This document shows, in pieces, positions 49,807 through 58,115 of a stretch of 64,000 nt of DNA (positions within the stretch are counted from its first letter, which is position 1; every line of letters begins with the position of its first letter). The stretch comes from Paracoccaceae bacterium (GTDB lineage: Bacteria; Pseudomonadota; Alphaproteobacteria; Rhodobacterales; Rhodobacteraceae), in the NCBI GenBank assembly GCA_016938875.1, contig JAFGTV010000053.1:1-64000 (forward strand), in the 5' to 3' direction. A program made the translations under genes and the position numbers. The notes below the pieces were generated by a model. It was not told the DNA's origin. It saw only the letters and a program-made list of their open reading frames with translations, and ran no database searches.

Positions 49807-51500
49807 GCGTGGGCTTTGTCATGCTGGCCCATACCGCGCTGGACCGGGCGTCGGCGGTGGCGCGGCACTGGGCCACGCAGGACTGCCCGGTGGTGATCCA
49901 CGTCGATCGCCGCGTGTCGCGGATCGACTATCGCAGCTTTGTCGAGGGGCTGTCGGATCTGCACAATATCCGGTTTTGCCGTCGGCACCGGTGTGACTGG
50001 GGCACCTGGTCGATCACGCAGGCGACAATTTCGGGGGTCGAGGTGGCGCTGGCCGAATTTCCCGAACTGCGCCATGTCTACCTGGCCTCGGGCACCTGCC
50101 TGCCGCTGCGCCCGATCGAGGAAATGCGTCACTATCTGAACGCGCGTCCGCGCACCGATTTCATCGAATCCGTTACCACCGATGATGTGCCCTGGACGAT
50201 CGGCGGGCTGGACGAGGAACGCTTTACCCTGCGATTTCCGTTTTCCTGGAAAAAGCACCGCCGCCTGTTCGACCGATATGTGCGTCTGCAACGGCGGATC
50301 GGGTTCAAGCGCCGCATCCCGCCCGGGGTCGAGCCGCACCTGGGCTCGCAGTGGTGGTGTTTGACGCGCAAGACCCTGACCGCGATCCTGACCGATCCCG
50401 ACCGCGCCCTTTATGAACGCTATTTCCGCCGGGTCTGGATCCCCGACGAAAGCTATTTCCAGACCCTCGCACGCAAGCATAGCAGCCATATCGAAAGCCG
50501 CTCTTTGACGCTGTCGAAATTCGATTTCCAGGGCAAGCCGCATATTTTCTACGACGATCACCTGCAACTGTTGCGCCGGTCCGACTGTTTCGTGGCGCGA
50601 AAGATCTGGCCGCAGGCGGATCGGCTTTATGACGCGTTTCTGGCCCCCGATGCGGGCCAGGCCAACCGCGCAGAGCCCAACCCCAGCAAGATCGACCGGC
50701 TGTTCGCCAAAGCGGTCGAGCGACGCACCCGTGGGCGCTCGGGTCTGTATATGCAAAGCCGGTTCCCCAACGAGGGCTGGGAAAACGGCAAGACCTGCAC
50801 ACGCTATTCGGTGTTCGAGGGGTTCTCGGAGCTGTTCGAGAACTTTGAGACCTGGCTTGGCAAATCCGTCGGTGCCCGCGTGCATGGGCATCTTTTTCAT
50901 CCCGACCGGGCGGAATTTGCCGGGCGCGAGGGGATTTATAACGGTGGGCTGTCGGATAGCGCCACGTTGCGCGACTATGATCCGCGCGCGTTTCTGACCA
51001 ACCTGATCTGGAACACCCGCGGCGAGCGGCAGTGCCTGCAATTTGGTCCCGGTGATCGCCAAGACATCAGCTGGTTCATCGCCTCTGACCCGAATGCGCA
51101 GATCTCGGTCATCACCGGGGCTTGGGCGTTGCCGCTGTTCCATTCCCGCCAGAGCTTTATCGACCTGCGCAAGCGGGCCGCCCAGTTGCAGCGGATCGAG
51201 GCCCGGCATCTGGACATCCTGCGTCAGCCCCAGACACGGGCACGGGTGCGGATATGGACGATGGCCGATTTCGTCCAGAACCCGATGGAGCCGTTGCAGA
51301 TCATCATCGACGAGATTGCCCCGCGCGCCCAGCGTCGGTTGACCGAGGCGCCGCAGATGGTCTGCCTGGACGGGTTTGGCCAGTTTCTGCAAAACCTCAA
51401 GAACGAGGGGATGATGCCCTACCTGATGGGCGATTTCCCGGTGGGCGAGGATCCGCATCACACGCCGGCCCAACCCCATAAACCCTATCTGGTGAACTGA
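49803..51500 (+). CDS. GT14-like beta-1,6-N-acetylglucosaminyltransferase with large C-terminal domain
   Basis: A 565-aa protein. Residues 1-330 match the core-2/I-branching (GT14) fold: MLAHTALDRASAVARHW, VYLASGTCLPLRPIEEM, HLGSQWWCLTRKTLTAIL and WIPDESYFQTLARKH. The remaining 230 residues have no domain I can assign; I recall this pairing as DUF5928 in Rhodobacteraceae. The second part is rich in Trp and aromatic residues (FIASDPNAQISVITGAWALPL). The next gene starts two bases after the stop, so a common function is likely. Confidence 0.85.
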   Translation: MSVGFVMLAHTALDRASAVARHWATQDCPVVIHVDRRVSRIDYRSFVEGLSDLHNIRFCRRHRCDWGTWSITQATISGVEVALAEFPELRHVYLASGTCLPLRPIEEMRHYLNARPRTDFIESVTTDDVPWTIGGLDEERFTLRFPFSWKKHRRLFDRYVRLQRRIGFKRRIPPGVEPHLGSQWWCLTRKTLTAILTDPDRALYERYFRRVWIPDESYFQTLARKHSSHIESRSLTLSKFDFQGKPHIFYDDHLQLLRRSDCFVARKIWPQADRLYDAFLAPDAGQANRAEPNPSKIDRLFAKAVERRTRGRSGLYMQSRFPNEGWENGKTCTRYSVFEGFSELFENFETWLGKSVGARVHGHLFHPDRAEFAGREGIYNGGLSDSATLRDYDPRAFLTNLIWNTRGERQCLQFGPGDRQDISWFIASDPNAQISVITGAWALPLFHSRQSFIDLRKRAAQLQRIEARHLDILRQPQTRARVRIWTMADFVQNPMEPLQIIIDEIAPRAQRRLTEAPQMVCLDGFGQFLQNLKNEGMMPYLMGDFPVGEDPHHTPAQPHKPYLVN

Positions 51501-51501
51501 A

Positions 51502-52944
51502 TTGTGCGCCAAATCCCTCTTCGACTCCTTCGTGATCTTTGCCGAGATGCGCACCGGCTCCAACTTTCTCGAGGAGAACCTGAACGCCGTGCCGGGCGTG
51601 ATTTGCCACGGCGAGGCGTTCAATCCCCATTTCGTCGGCCACAAGGACAAGGACCGGATGCTGGGCGTCACCCGGCAGGACCGCGACCGCGATCCCGGCC
51701 TGTTGCTGGATGCGATGCGCCGGGTCGGAGAGGGGGCGGCCCTTTCGGGGTTTCGTTTTTTCCATGACCACGATCCCCGCGTGCTGGACCGGGTTCTGGC
51801 CGATCGGCGCTGCGCCAAGGTCGTGCTGACCCGCAATCCCGCCGACAGCTACGTGTCGCGTAAGATCGCGGGCGAGACCGGCCAATGGCGTCTCACCGAC
51901 ATGAAACATGCCCGCACGGCCAAGGTGCGTTTCGATGCGGGTGAATTCGCCGCCTATCTGTCGACGATCCAGGGGTTTCAGCTGCATCTCTTGCGGGCCT
52001 TGCAGATCAGTGGGCAGACCGCGTTCTACATCGGTTATGACGATATTGCCGATCTGGATGTGCTGAACGGGTTGTTGCGGTTCCTGGGGGTCGAAGGGCG
52101 GCTGACCGCGGTGTCGGCCAAGCTGAAAAAGCAAAACCCCCAGCCGCTGTCGGACAAGCTGACCAATTTCTCCGAGATGCAGGCCGCGTTGTCGGGGTTG
52201 GATTTGCTGGATCTGTCGCGCAGTCCGAATTTCGAACCGCGCCGCGGGCCCGCGGTGCCGGGCTATGTCGCGGCCCCCGATAGCGGGCTGATCTACATGC
52301 CGATCCGGGGTGGTCCCGTTGCGCGGACCCAGGCCTGGCTTGCCGCGCTGGACGGGCAGGGGGTGGCCGCGCTGCGCCGTGATTTCACGCAAAAGACCCT
52401 GCGCCAGTGGAAACGCCAGCATCCCGGCCACCGCAGCTTTACCGTGGTCAGCCACCCTCTGACCCGTGCCCATTGCGCGTTCTGCACCCATATCCTGTCC
52501 ACCGGCGCGGACAGCTTTCCCGCGATCCGGGAAACCCTGCGCACCAGCTATGGCGTCGCGCTGCCTGCGGGGGATCCGGGGCCCGACTGGGATGCGGCGG
52601 CGCATCGCGCGGCGTTCCTTGGGTTCTTGCGGTTTCTCAAGGGCAATCTGGGCGGGCAAACCGGGATACGGGTGGACCCCAGCTGGGCCACGCAAGGCAG
52701 CATTCTCCAGGGGATGGGTCAGGTCATGGCCCCCGACATGGTCGTGCGGGCCGAACACCTGGGGCCCGAGCTTGCGGTCCTTGCTGCCTTGGTCGGTAAA
52801 ACCGCCCCCGCCGCCCCCGCCGCGCCCGGGTCCGACGGGCCGGTGCCACTGGCCGCCATTCATGACGCGGAAATAGAGGCCGCCGCCCGCGACGCCTATC
52901 AGCGCGATTACATGAGTTTCGGATATCGCGACTGGGCCGACTAG
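51502..52944 (+). CDS. Two-module sulfotransferase
   Basis: A 480-aa protein. Module 1 (1-250) has the Stf0-like phosphosulfate loop FAEMRTGSNFLEENL (residues 13-27) and the 3'-phosphate segment VVLTRNPADSYVSRKIA (107-123). Module 2 (about 265-480) contains SFTVVSHPLTRAHCAFCTHI, resembling the RHP-type segment of Sulfotransfer_2 proteins, but its own P-loop is degenerate. TTG at 51502 is the only start that keeps the loop intact; an ATG at the loop would delete half of it. It follows the GT14-like gene directly, so it probably sulfates the glycan built there. Its stop is shared with ptsN (CTAG). Confidence 0.8.
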   Translation: MCAKSLFDSFVIFAEMRTGSNFLEENLNAVPGVICHGEAFNPHFVGHKDKDRMLGVTRQDRDRDPGLLLDAMRRVGEGAALSGFRFFHDHDPRVLDRVLADRRCAKVVLTRNPADSYVSRKIAGETGQWRLTDMKHARTAKVRFDAGEFAAYLSTIQGFQLHLLRALQISGQTAFYIGYDDIADLDVLNGLLRFLGVEGRLTAVSAKLKKQNPQPLSDKLTNFSEMQAALSGLDLLDLSRSPNFEPRRGPAVPGYVAAPDSGLIYMPIRGGPVARTQAWLAALDGQGVAALRRDFTQKTLRQWKRQHPGHRSFTVVSHPLTRAHCAFCTHILSTGADSFPAIRETLRTSYGVALPAGDPGPDWDAAAHRAAFLGFLRFLKGNLGGQTGIRVDPSWATQGSILQGMGQVMAPDMVVRAEHLGPELAVLAALVGKTAPAAPAAPGSDGPVPLAAIHDAEIEAAARDAYQRDYMSFGYRDWAD

Positions 52945-53408
52945 GCCGCCTGGGTAGAGGTCTGCGCCTCGGTCAGGACCGCGTGCAGGGTTGCAGGGTC
53001 GGTATTGGCGCGCAGTTTTGCGCAGACCGTTGCGTCGCGCAGCGTGCGCGACACCAGCGCCAGCGCCTTGAGGTGATCGACCCCCGAATTGAGCGGCGCA
53101 AACAGCGCAAAGATCAGATCGACCGGCTGACGATCCACGGCGCCAAAATCAATCGGCTTTTCCAGCCTGATAAAGGCGCCGCGAACATGTTCCAGCCCGG
53201 ACAGCCGCGCATGGGGCAGGGCCACGCCGTGGCCCACGCCCGTCGGCCCCAGGCTTTCACGTTCCTGAAGCGCGTCGACCGCCCCGTTGGCCGGCAGGTC
53301 ATAGGCGGCGGCGGCGATCTCTCCCAGTTCCTGGAAGAGTCGCTTTTTGCTCGACATGGTGCCGAAGACGCGAACCGCCTCGGGTTTCAGAAGGGTAGAA
53401 AGCTGCAT
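52941..53408 (-). CDS. ptsN: Nitrogen-PTS EIIA protein
   Basis: Phosphorylatable regulator of the PTS-Ntr system. His66 in GVALPHARLSGLEHV is the active-site residue. At 155 aa the length is normal. It follows hpf after 55 bases, in the order lptB-hpf-ptsN found across proteobacteria, where rpoN is usually also present. It is convergent with the sulfotransferase. Confidence 0.95.
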   Translation of the reverse strand: MQLSTLLKPEAVRVFGTMSSKKRLFQELGEIAAAAYDLPANGAVDALQERESLGPTGVGHGVALPHARLSGLEHVRGAFIRLEKPIDFGAVDRQPVDLIFALFAPLNSGVDHLKALALVSRTLRDATVCAKLRANTDPATLHAVLTEAQTSTQAA

Positions 53409-53428
53409 GGGCCTCTCGCGGTTGGCGC

Positions 53429-53449
53429 GCCGCGCCGGTCAGGCGCGGC
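53429..53449 (-). promoter_or_regulatory. Hairpin between hpf and ptsN
   Basis: An eight-base stem (53429-53436 with 53442-53449) with a five-base loop sits in the 55-bp gap. No T-run; it may stabilise the hpf message or attenuate ptsN. Confidence 0.5.
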
Positions 53450-53463
53450 AGGTCGTCTGCGGC

Positions 53464-54027
53464 TTACGGGTCGATCCAGCCCACATTCCCGTCTTCACGG
53501 GTGTGCACCACGTTGATCTTGCCCGTCTTTTCGTTTTGGAACACCAGCACCTGCGCACCGGTCAATTCCATCTGCATCACTGCCTCACCGACCGAGAGCG
53601 TAGAGATCTTCGTCTCCATCTCGGCGATGATCATCGGCTGGAGGCTTTCCGGCTCTGCATCCTCGGCGTGTTCCGATGAGGCGAGGATATACGAGGAACC
53701 GCCGATTTGTTCAACAGGTTCCGCCCGTTCGCGGTGATGGTCTTTCAACCGGCGCTTGTAGCGGCGCAGTTGCTTTTCCATCTTGTCGCAGCAGCTGTCG
53801 AAAGCGGCATAGATCTCGGTGGCGTGGGCCTTGGCCTGGGCGGTCAGCCCGGTGGACAGGTGCACCGTCGCCTCGCACACGTATTCATGCGCATTGCGCG
53901 AGAATACGACATTGGCGTCGATCGGACGATCGGAGTATTTTTTCACGGCTGCGCTGAGCTCGTCCTTGACATGGGTTTGCAACGCTTCGCCGATGTCGAT
54001 CTGTTTTCCGCTGATCTGATACAGCAT
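53464..54027 (-). CDS. hpf: Long-form ribosome hibernation promoting factor
   Basis: Binds inactive 70S ribosomes and dimerises them to 100S particles. N-terminal domain 1-105 (SGKQIDIGEALQTHVKDELS), a linker, and the C-terminal dimerisation domain (AVMQMELTGAQVLVFQNEKT, NVVHTREDGNVGWIDP). At 187 aa it is the long form, not the short HPF/YfiA pair of enterics. GGAGG precedes the ATG. A TTGACA and an AT-rich -10-like patch lie about 155-180 bases upstream. Confidence 0.95.
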   Translation of the reverse strand: MLYQISGKQIDIGEALQTHVKDELSAAVKKYSDRPIDANVVFSRNAHEYVCEATVHLSTGLTAQAKAHATEIYAAFDSCCDKMEKQLRRYKRRLKDHHRERAEPVEQIGGSSYILASSEHAEDAEPESLQPMIIAEMETKISTLSVGEAVMQMELTGAQVLVFQNEKTGKINVVHTREDGNVGWIDP

Positions 54028-54061
54028 CTTGCCTCCTGAGATTGCCTGCCGATGCAGGGTG

Positions 54062-54083
54062 GCCCCCGGTTAAAGCCGGGGGG
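54062..54083 (-). promoter_or_regulatory. Hairpin in the lptB-hpf gap
   Basis: CCCCCGG (54063-54069) pairs with CCGGGGG (54076-54082) around a six-base loop, 35 bases before the hpf ATG. It lacks a T-run. It may be in the hpf leader or end the lpt transcript. Confidence 0.5.
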
Positions 54084-54201
54084 CGCTGGGGTCAACGGGG
54101 TTAGGGGTTTCTTTCACCGCGTCCAGTCTTTCGCCGCCTGCGTTCATGGGATGACGGCAGGGCCATGCATCAGGTGTATTTGGCGTCAGTTCGCCGGGTG
54201 A

Positions 54202-54207
54202 TGTCAA
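54202..54207 (-). promoter_or_regulatory. Consensus -35 box, possible hpf promoter
   Basis: On the minus strand a perfect TTGACA lies 175 bases before the hpf ATG, followed after 19-20 bases by an AT-rich AAATAC. Spacing is longer than ideal. A GG-N10-GC sigma-54-like pattern at 54231-54246 lies just upstream, but its -12 part is poor. Confidence 0.25.
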
Positions 54208-54277
54208 CGCCCTGACGACGCTGCGCCGCGGCGACGATCGTGCCCAACCAGGCGACGCAGGCGGCCGGGCCGGGCGA

Positions 54278-55039
54278 TCAGCCAATCCGAAAGCTCTGGC
54301 CGAGATAGACCCGGCGCACATTCTCGTCGCGGATCACCTCTTGGGTGGTTCCGCTCATCAGTACCTGGCCGTCATGCAGGATATAGGCGCGGTCCGCGAT
54401 TTCGAGGGTTTCGCGGACGTTGTGATCGGTGATCAGCACGCCGATTCCGCGGGTCTTCAGCTCTGCAACCAAAACGCGGATCTCGCCGACGGCGATTGGA
54501 TCGACCCCGGCAAAGGGTTCGTCTAGCAACAGGTATTTCGGGTTTGCCGCCAGGCAGCGGGCGATCTCGACCCGGCGCCGTTCGCCGCCCGACAGCGCCA
54601 GTGCGGGGGCGCGGCGCAGATGCTCTATCGAGAATTCGCTCAGCAACTCTTCCAGGCGCTCGCGGCGCTTGTGGCGATCGGATTCGACGATTTCCAGAAT
54701 CGCGGTGATATTGTCTTCGACGTTGAGGCCGCGAAAGATGCTGACCTCTTGCGGCAGATAGCCGATGCCCAGCCGCGCACGGCGATACATCGGCAGGTTG
54801 GTCACGTCGCGCCCGTCGATGGTGACGCGCCCACCCTCGGGCATCACCAGCCCGGCAACGGCGTAAAAACACGTCGTCTTGCCAGAGCCGTTGGGCCCCA
54901 GCAGCGCGACCACCTCGCCGCGTTCCAGCGTCAGGCTGACATCGCGGATCACCGGGCGTCGGCGATAGCTTTTGCGCAGGTCGGTGACACGCAGGCCCGC
55001 TGTGCCCTCTGCCAGGGTCAGTTCGGGGGCATCGGCCAT
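54278..55039 (-). CDS. lptB: LPS export ABC transporter ATP-binding protein
   Basis: Energises lipopolysaccharide extraction from the inner membrane with LptFG. Walker A LLGPNGSGKTTCFYAV, signature ALSGGERRRVEIARCL and Walker B LLLDEPFAGVDPIAV are intact. At 253 aa it is typical. The ATG shares one base with the lptA stop (TAATG), so they are coupled. Confidence 0.95.
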   Translation of the reverse strand: MADAPELTLAEGTAGLRVTDLRKSYRRRPVIRDVSLTLERGEVVALLGPNGSGKTTCFYAVAGLVMPEGGRVTIDGRDVTNLPMYRRARLGIGYLPQEVSIFRGLNVEDNITAILEIVESDRHKRRERLEELLSEFSIEHLRRAPALALSGGERRRVEIARCLAANPKYLLLDEPFAGVDPIAVGEIRVLVAELKTRGIGVLITDHNVRETLEIADRAYILHDGQVLMSGTTQEVIRDENVRRVYLGQSFRIG

Positions 55040-55539
55040 TACCTGGACCCTTCGGGTGTCAGCACGGTCCGCACGCGGCCCTCCATCGTGCCGGTTCCGC
55101 TGTCCAGATTGACCACCAGGCGCTGCCCCGTGATCGAGCTCTGGCCCTGGGTCAACAAGACATCGCCGGTCATCACGATGGTGCCGCTGTCGATGGTGTA
55201 GATCGCGCTCTGGGCTTCGGCGGCCTCTTGGCCGAGGGCCAGCAATACCTCTCCTGTCGCCTCCATCCGGGCGATGCGACCCTTTGCGGTGTCGTCCTTG
55301 GCGTAGATTACCAGAACCTTCTGGGCCGACAGGCGCATGTCGCCCTGACCGACCAACACATCGCCCGTGAATATCGCCGAGCCGTCGCCCTGATCCACGC
55401 GCAACTGTTCGGCGGTGACCTCGACGGGTTGGGATTTATCGTGGGTCAGCGTGCCGAATGCAATTTCCGCGCCCTGGGCCAGCGCGCCACCGGAACCCAA
55501 GGCGATGACCAGGAAGGCCACGGCGATACGAAGCAGCAC
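55039..55539 (-). CDS. lptA: Periplasmic LPS-transport bridge protein LptA
   Basis: Carries LPS across the periplasm. Signal peptide 1-22 (ALA-QG), then an OstA-type beta fold: PVEVTAEQLRVDQGDGSAIF, GQGDMRLSAQKVLV and the repeat GQSSITGQRLVVNLDSG. I use GTG at 55539 because AGGGG lies six bases before it; a TTG two codons earlier is too close to it. This gives 166 aa. Confidence 0.9.
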   Translation of the reverse strand: MLLRIAVAFLVIALGSGGALAQGAEIAFGTLTHDKSQPVEVTAEQLRVDQGDGSAIFTGDVLVGQGDMRLSAQKVLVIYAKDDTAKGRIARMEATGEVLLALGQEAAEAQSAIYTIDSGTIVMTGDVLLTQGQSSITGQRLVVNLDSGTGTMEGRVRTVLTPEGSR

Positions 55540-55557
55540 AGCCAACCCCTTTTCCCC

Positions 55558-56160
55558 TTATTGCTGAGGGTCGTATATCAGTTTCACGCCGTCCTTGAAA
55601 ACAAGAAGATAGCGCTCTGGCGTTTCAGGATCGGTCGTCAGATGCATCGCGCCTGCCTCCAGGTGGCCGGGGGGGCCGTCGGCGGTCACGGGCCCGTCGG
55701 AAACGACATCGGTTTCGTTCAACCTCGAGGTCAGCCGCGCGGCCAGCACCCGGTAGCCGGTCGAGGTCACGATTTCGACCCCGCCCTCCAGCACCGCCTG
55801 GCTGGCGGGGGTGTCGATGGCGCCGTGCGCCGCGGTGATGTCGGTGTGGCTGCCATCGGGCATGTCCAGCCGGATCTGCATCGCCTCGGCCGAGGCGCGG
55901 CCGGGTTGGTCTGGATCTGGCCGGGCGGTGTCGGCCCGCACCGCGATCGCGGTGCCGTCGCGCGTGACCCCGGCATAGTTCGGCGCGCCGATGCGTTGTT
56001 CGCGGATCAACTGGTCCACATCGACGCCGGAATGGGTCATGTTCTGCCCCGGTCCGCGCGAGAGCAAAAAGAGCGTGGACAGAATGCCCAGCGCGGCCAG
56101 CGGCAGGATGATCTTGGCCAGGGCAATGAACCGGGAATAGGCGTTGTCATACGAGGCCAT
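55558..56160 (-). CDS. lptC: LPS export protein LptC
   Basis: Single-span inner-membrane protein (helix about 12-33) with a periplasmic OstA-like domain that passes LPS from LptB2FG to LptA. At 200 aa, with SHTDITAAHGAIDTPASQAV and GGVEIVTSTGYRV typical of the family in alphaproteobacteria. Lies between kdsD and lptA with 3- and 18-base gaps. Confidence 0.9.
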   Translation of the reverse strand: MASYDNAYSRFIALAKIILPLAALGILSTLFLLSRGPGQNMTHSGVDVDQLIREQRIGAPNYAGVTRDGTAIAVRADTARPDPDQPGRASAEAMQIRLDMPDGSHTDITAAHGAIDTPASQAVLEGGVEIVTSTGYRVLAARLTSRLNETDVVSDGPVTADGPPGHLEAGAMHLTTDPETPERYLLVFKDGVKLIYDPQQ

Positions 56161-56163
56161 GCC

Positions 56164-57126
56164 TCAGGCGACCCCGGCGCGCAGGCAGTCGTGGATATGC
56201 AGGATGCCCTGCGGTGTGCCATCCGCCGGGGCAACCGCAAACAGGCATGTGACCTTGCGCTCGTTCATCACCGCCAGCGCCCGTTCGGCCAGCGCCTCGG
56301 GGTCGATGGTCAGCGGATCGGGGGTCATCACCTGATCGACCGTGCGCGACAGCAGCCCGTCCATGTGGCGGCGCAGGTCGCCGTCGGTGACAATGCCGAT
56401 CAGCCGCCCGTCGGACCCGGCCACGCCAACCACGCCAAAGCCCTTTTGGCTGATAACCAACAGGGCCTCTGACATCGCGGTGCCGGTGGGCACCAGCGGC
56501 ATCTCGTCGGCCGGGTGCATCAGGTCGCGCACCCTGGACAGTCGCGCGCCCAGTTTGCCGCCGGGGTGAAAGTCGCGGTAATGTTCCGGCGTGAACTGGC
56601 GGCGTTCCATCAGTGCCACCGCCAGCGCATCGCCCAGTGCCAGCGTCATCGTGGTCGAGGTGGTCGGCGCCAGCCCCATCGGGCAGACCTCTTCGGCGGG
56701 GGGCAACACCAGTGCCACGTCGGACTGCCGCAACAGCGTGCTGCCCGGCTTGCCCGCGACACCGATCAGCGGGATCGAGAAACGGCGGGTATAGGCAATG
56801 ATATCGGCCAGTTCGGGTGTCTCGCCGGAATTGGACAGCACCAGGCAGACATCGCCCTTGGCCAGCATGCCCAGATCGCCATGGCTGGCCTCGGCGGGGT
56901 GGACGAAATGCGCAGGCGTCCCGGTCGAGGCAAAGGTCGCCGCGATCTTGCGCCCGACATGGCCCGATTTGCCCATGCCCGACACGATCACCCGGCCCGA
57001 GGCCCCCAGCATCAGATCCACCGCATCGGCAAAGCTGTGGTCCAGCGCGTCGGCCAGCATCGACAGGGCCTGGGCCTCGCGGTGCAGCACACGGCGGCCG
57101 ATGGAAAGAGAGGTGTCGCGGGTCAT
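56164..57126 (-). CDS. kdsD: Arabinose-5-phosphate isomerase
   Basis: Makes arabinose 5-phosphate, the precursor of Kdo. SIS domain 1-190 (VIVSGMGKSGHVGRKIAATF, LVLSNSGETPELADIIAY, PTTSTTMTLALGDALAV) and two CBS domains at about 200-320. At 320 aa it is full length (KdsD/KpsF type). Upstream of lptC, as in most proteobacteria, and with kdsB in the window it gives two of the steps of the Kdo pathway. Confidence 0.95.
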   Translation of the reverse strand: MTRDTSLSIGRRVLHREAQALSMLADALDHSFADAVDLMLGASGRVIVSGMGKSGHVGRKIAATFASTGTPAHFVHPAEASHGDLGMLAKGDVCLVLSNSGETPELADIIAYTRRFSIPLIGVAGKPGSTLLRQSDVALVLPPAEEVCPMGLAPTTSTTMTLALGDALAVALMERRQFTPEHYRDFHPGGKLGARLSRVRDLMHPADEMPLVPTGTAMSEALLVISQKGFGVVGVAGSDGRLIGIVTDGDLRRHMDGLLSRTVDQVMTPDPLTIDPEALAERALAVMNERKVTCLFAVAPADGTPQGILHIHDCLRAGVA

Positions 57127-57134
57127 GGGCGGCC

Positions 57135-57746
57135 TCAATGGGCGAAAATGTCGATCTCGGGCCAACCGGCCAGGTCCAGTTTGGCACGGGTCGGCAGGAA
57201 ATCGAAACACGCTTGTGCAATCTCGGTGCGCCCCTCGCGGGCCAGCCGGTCGTCCAGCGTCGCCCTCAGCCGGTGCAGATACAGCACGTCCGAGGCGGCA
57301 TAGGCGATCTGCGCATCGCTCAGCTCTGCGGCGCCCCAGTCAGAGCTTTGCTGTTGCTTCGAGATATCCACCTCCAGCAACTCTTGCAGCAGGAATTTCA
57401 GCCCGTGCCGGTCGGTATAGGTGCGGATCAGCTTGGACGCGATCTTGGTGCAATAGACCGGCGCGGTGACCACGCCAAACGCGTTCAAGAGTGCCGCGAT
57501 GTCGAAGCGGCCAAAGTGAAACAGCTTCAGCACCGCCGGATCGGTCAGCATCGCGGTCAGGTTCGGGGCCGCAGTCTGGCCCTGTTCGACCTGCACCAGA
57601 TGTGCGTTGCCATCCCCTCCGGACATCTGCACCACGCACAGCCGGTCGCGGTGCGGGTTCAGCCCCATCGTTTCACAGTCGATCGCAACGACCGGACCCA
57701 GGTCCAGGCCGTCGGGAAGGTCGTTCTTGTAAAGGAAATTCGCCAC
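57135..57746 (-). CDS. Ribonuclease D-like 3'-5' exonuclease
   Basis: A 203-aa DEDDy exonuclease domain: VVAIDCETMGL (Asp, Glu), FGRFDIAALL (Asp) and AYAASDVLYLHRL (Tyr, Asp). It lacks the C-terminal HRDC domains of E. coli RNase D, as usual for this short alphaproteobacterial form. I choose GTG at 57746 (ANFLYKNDLPDGL) with AGGGGA upstream; the frame continues another 180 bases upstream but that sequence has no family resemblance. It heads the kdsD-lpt operon. Confidence 0.88.
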   Translation of the reverse strand: MANFLYKNDLPDGLDLGPVVAIDCETMGLNPHRDRLCVVQMSGGDGNAHLVQVEQGQTAAPNLTAMLTDPAVLKLFHFGRFDIAALLNAFGVVTAPVYCTKIASKLIRTYTDRHGLKFLLQELLEVDISKQQQSSDWGAAELSDAQIAYAASDVLYLHRLRATLDDRLAREGRTEIAQACFDFLPTRAKLDLAGWPEIDIFAH

Positions 57747-58115
57747 GTCATCCCCTGCGGTCTGGGGCAAGGTGCCCCGCAGAGCACCGTCCATTTCATG
57801 TTTCACATCCCCGAGGCAGCCCGGAAACAAAGATATCCGTTGCATAGCCCCCAGCCCCGGATGGAACAAGGGTGGATCGCCAGGGCGCAGGAAACCTGAC
57901 CGCCCGGCGTTGGGTCGGGTTGGCATGGTTCGGCCGGGACGCGGGTTTTCGTGCCCGCACGTGCCCGGTTGAGGATGTTCGGCGCGCGCTGGCCACAGCC
58001 GGAGATGCGGCGCCGCACCAGTCTTCGAACCGAAAAGGCGGGCCAGGCCGACATGGCCCCGACCCGCCCCTGGACCACTGCCCCGCCCATCAACCGGGCG
58101 GGGCAGGTGGCCACC
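57747..58115. other. Gene-free stretch, 369 bp
   Basis: Between the ribonuclease D-like gene and the repeat-protein gene. It holds the likely promoter of the rnd-kdsD-lpt operon, which I cannot place, and near its right end the hairpin at 58078. Frames open here are short and have no recognisable product. Confidence 0.6.
58078..58106 (-). terminator. GC-rich terminator hairpin of the repeat-protein gene
   Basis: An 11-base perfect stem (58078-58088 with 58096-58106) with a seven-base loop, nine bases after the stop codon. No T-run, so it may also be an mRNA 3' stabiliser. Confidence 0.65.

Noticed and set aside
54231-54246. Sigma-54-like GG-N10-GC pattern upstream of hpf
   Set aside because: Only the -24 half resembles the consensus; such patterns arise by chance at this GC. 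Mentioned in a finding but not annotated as a promoter.
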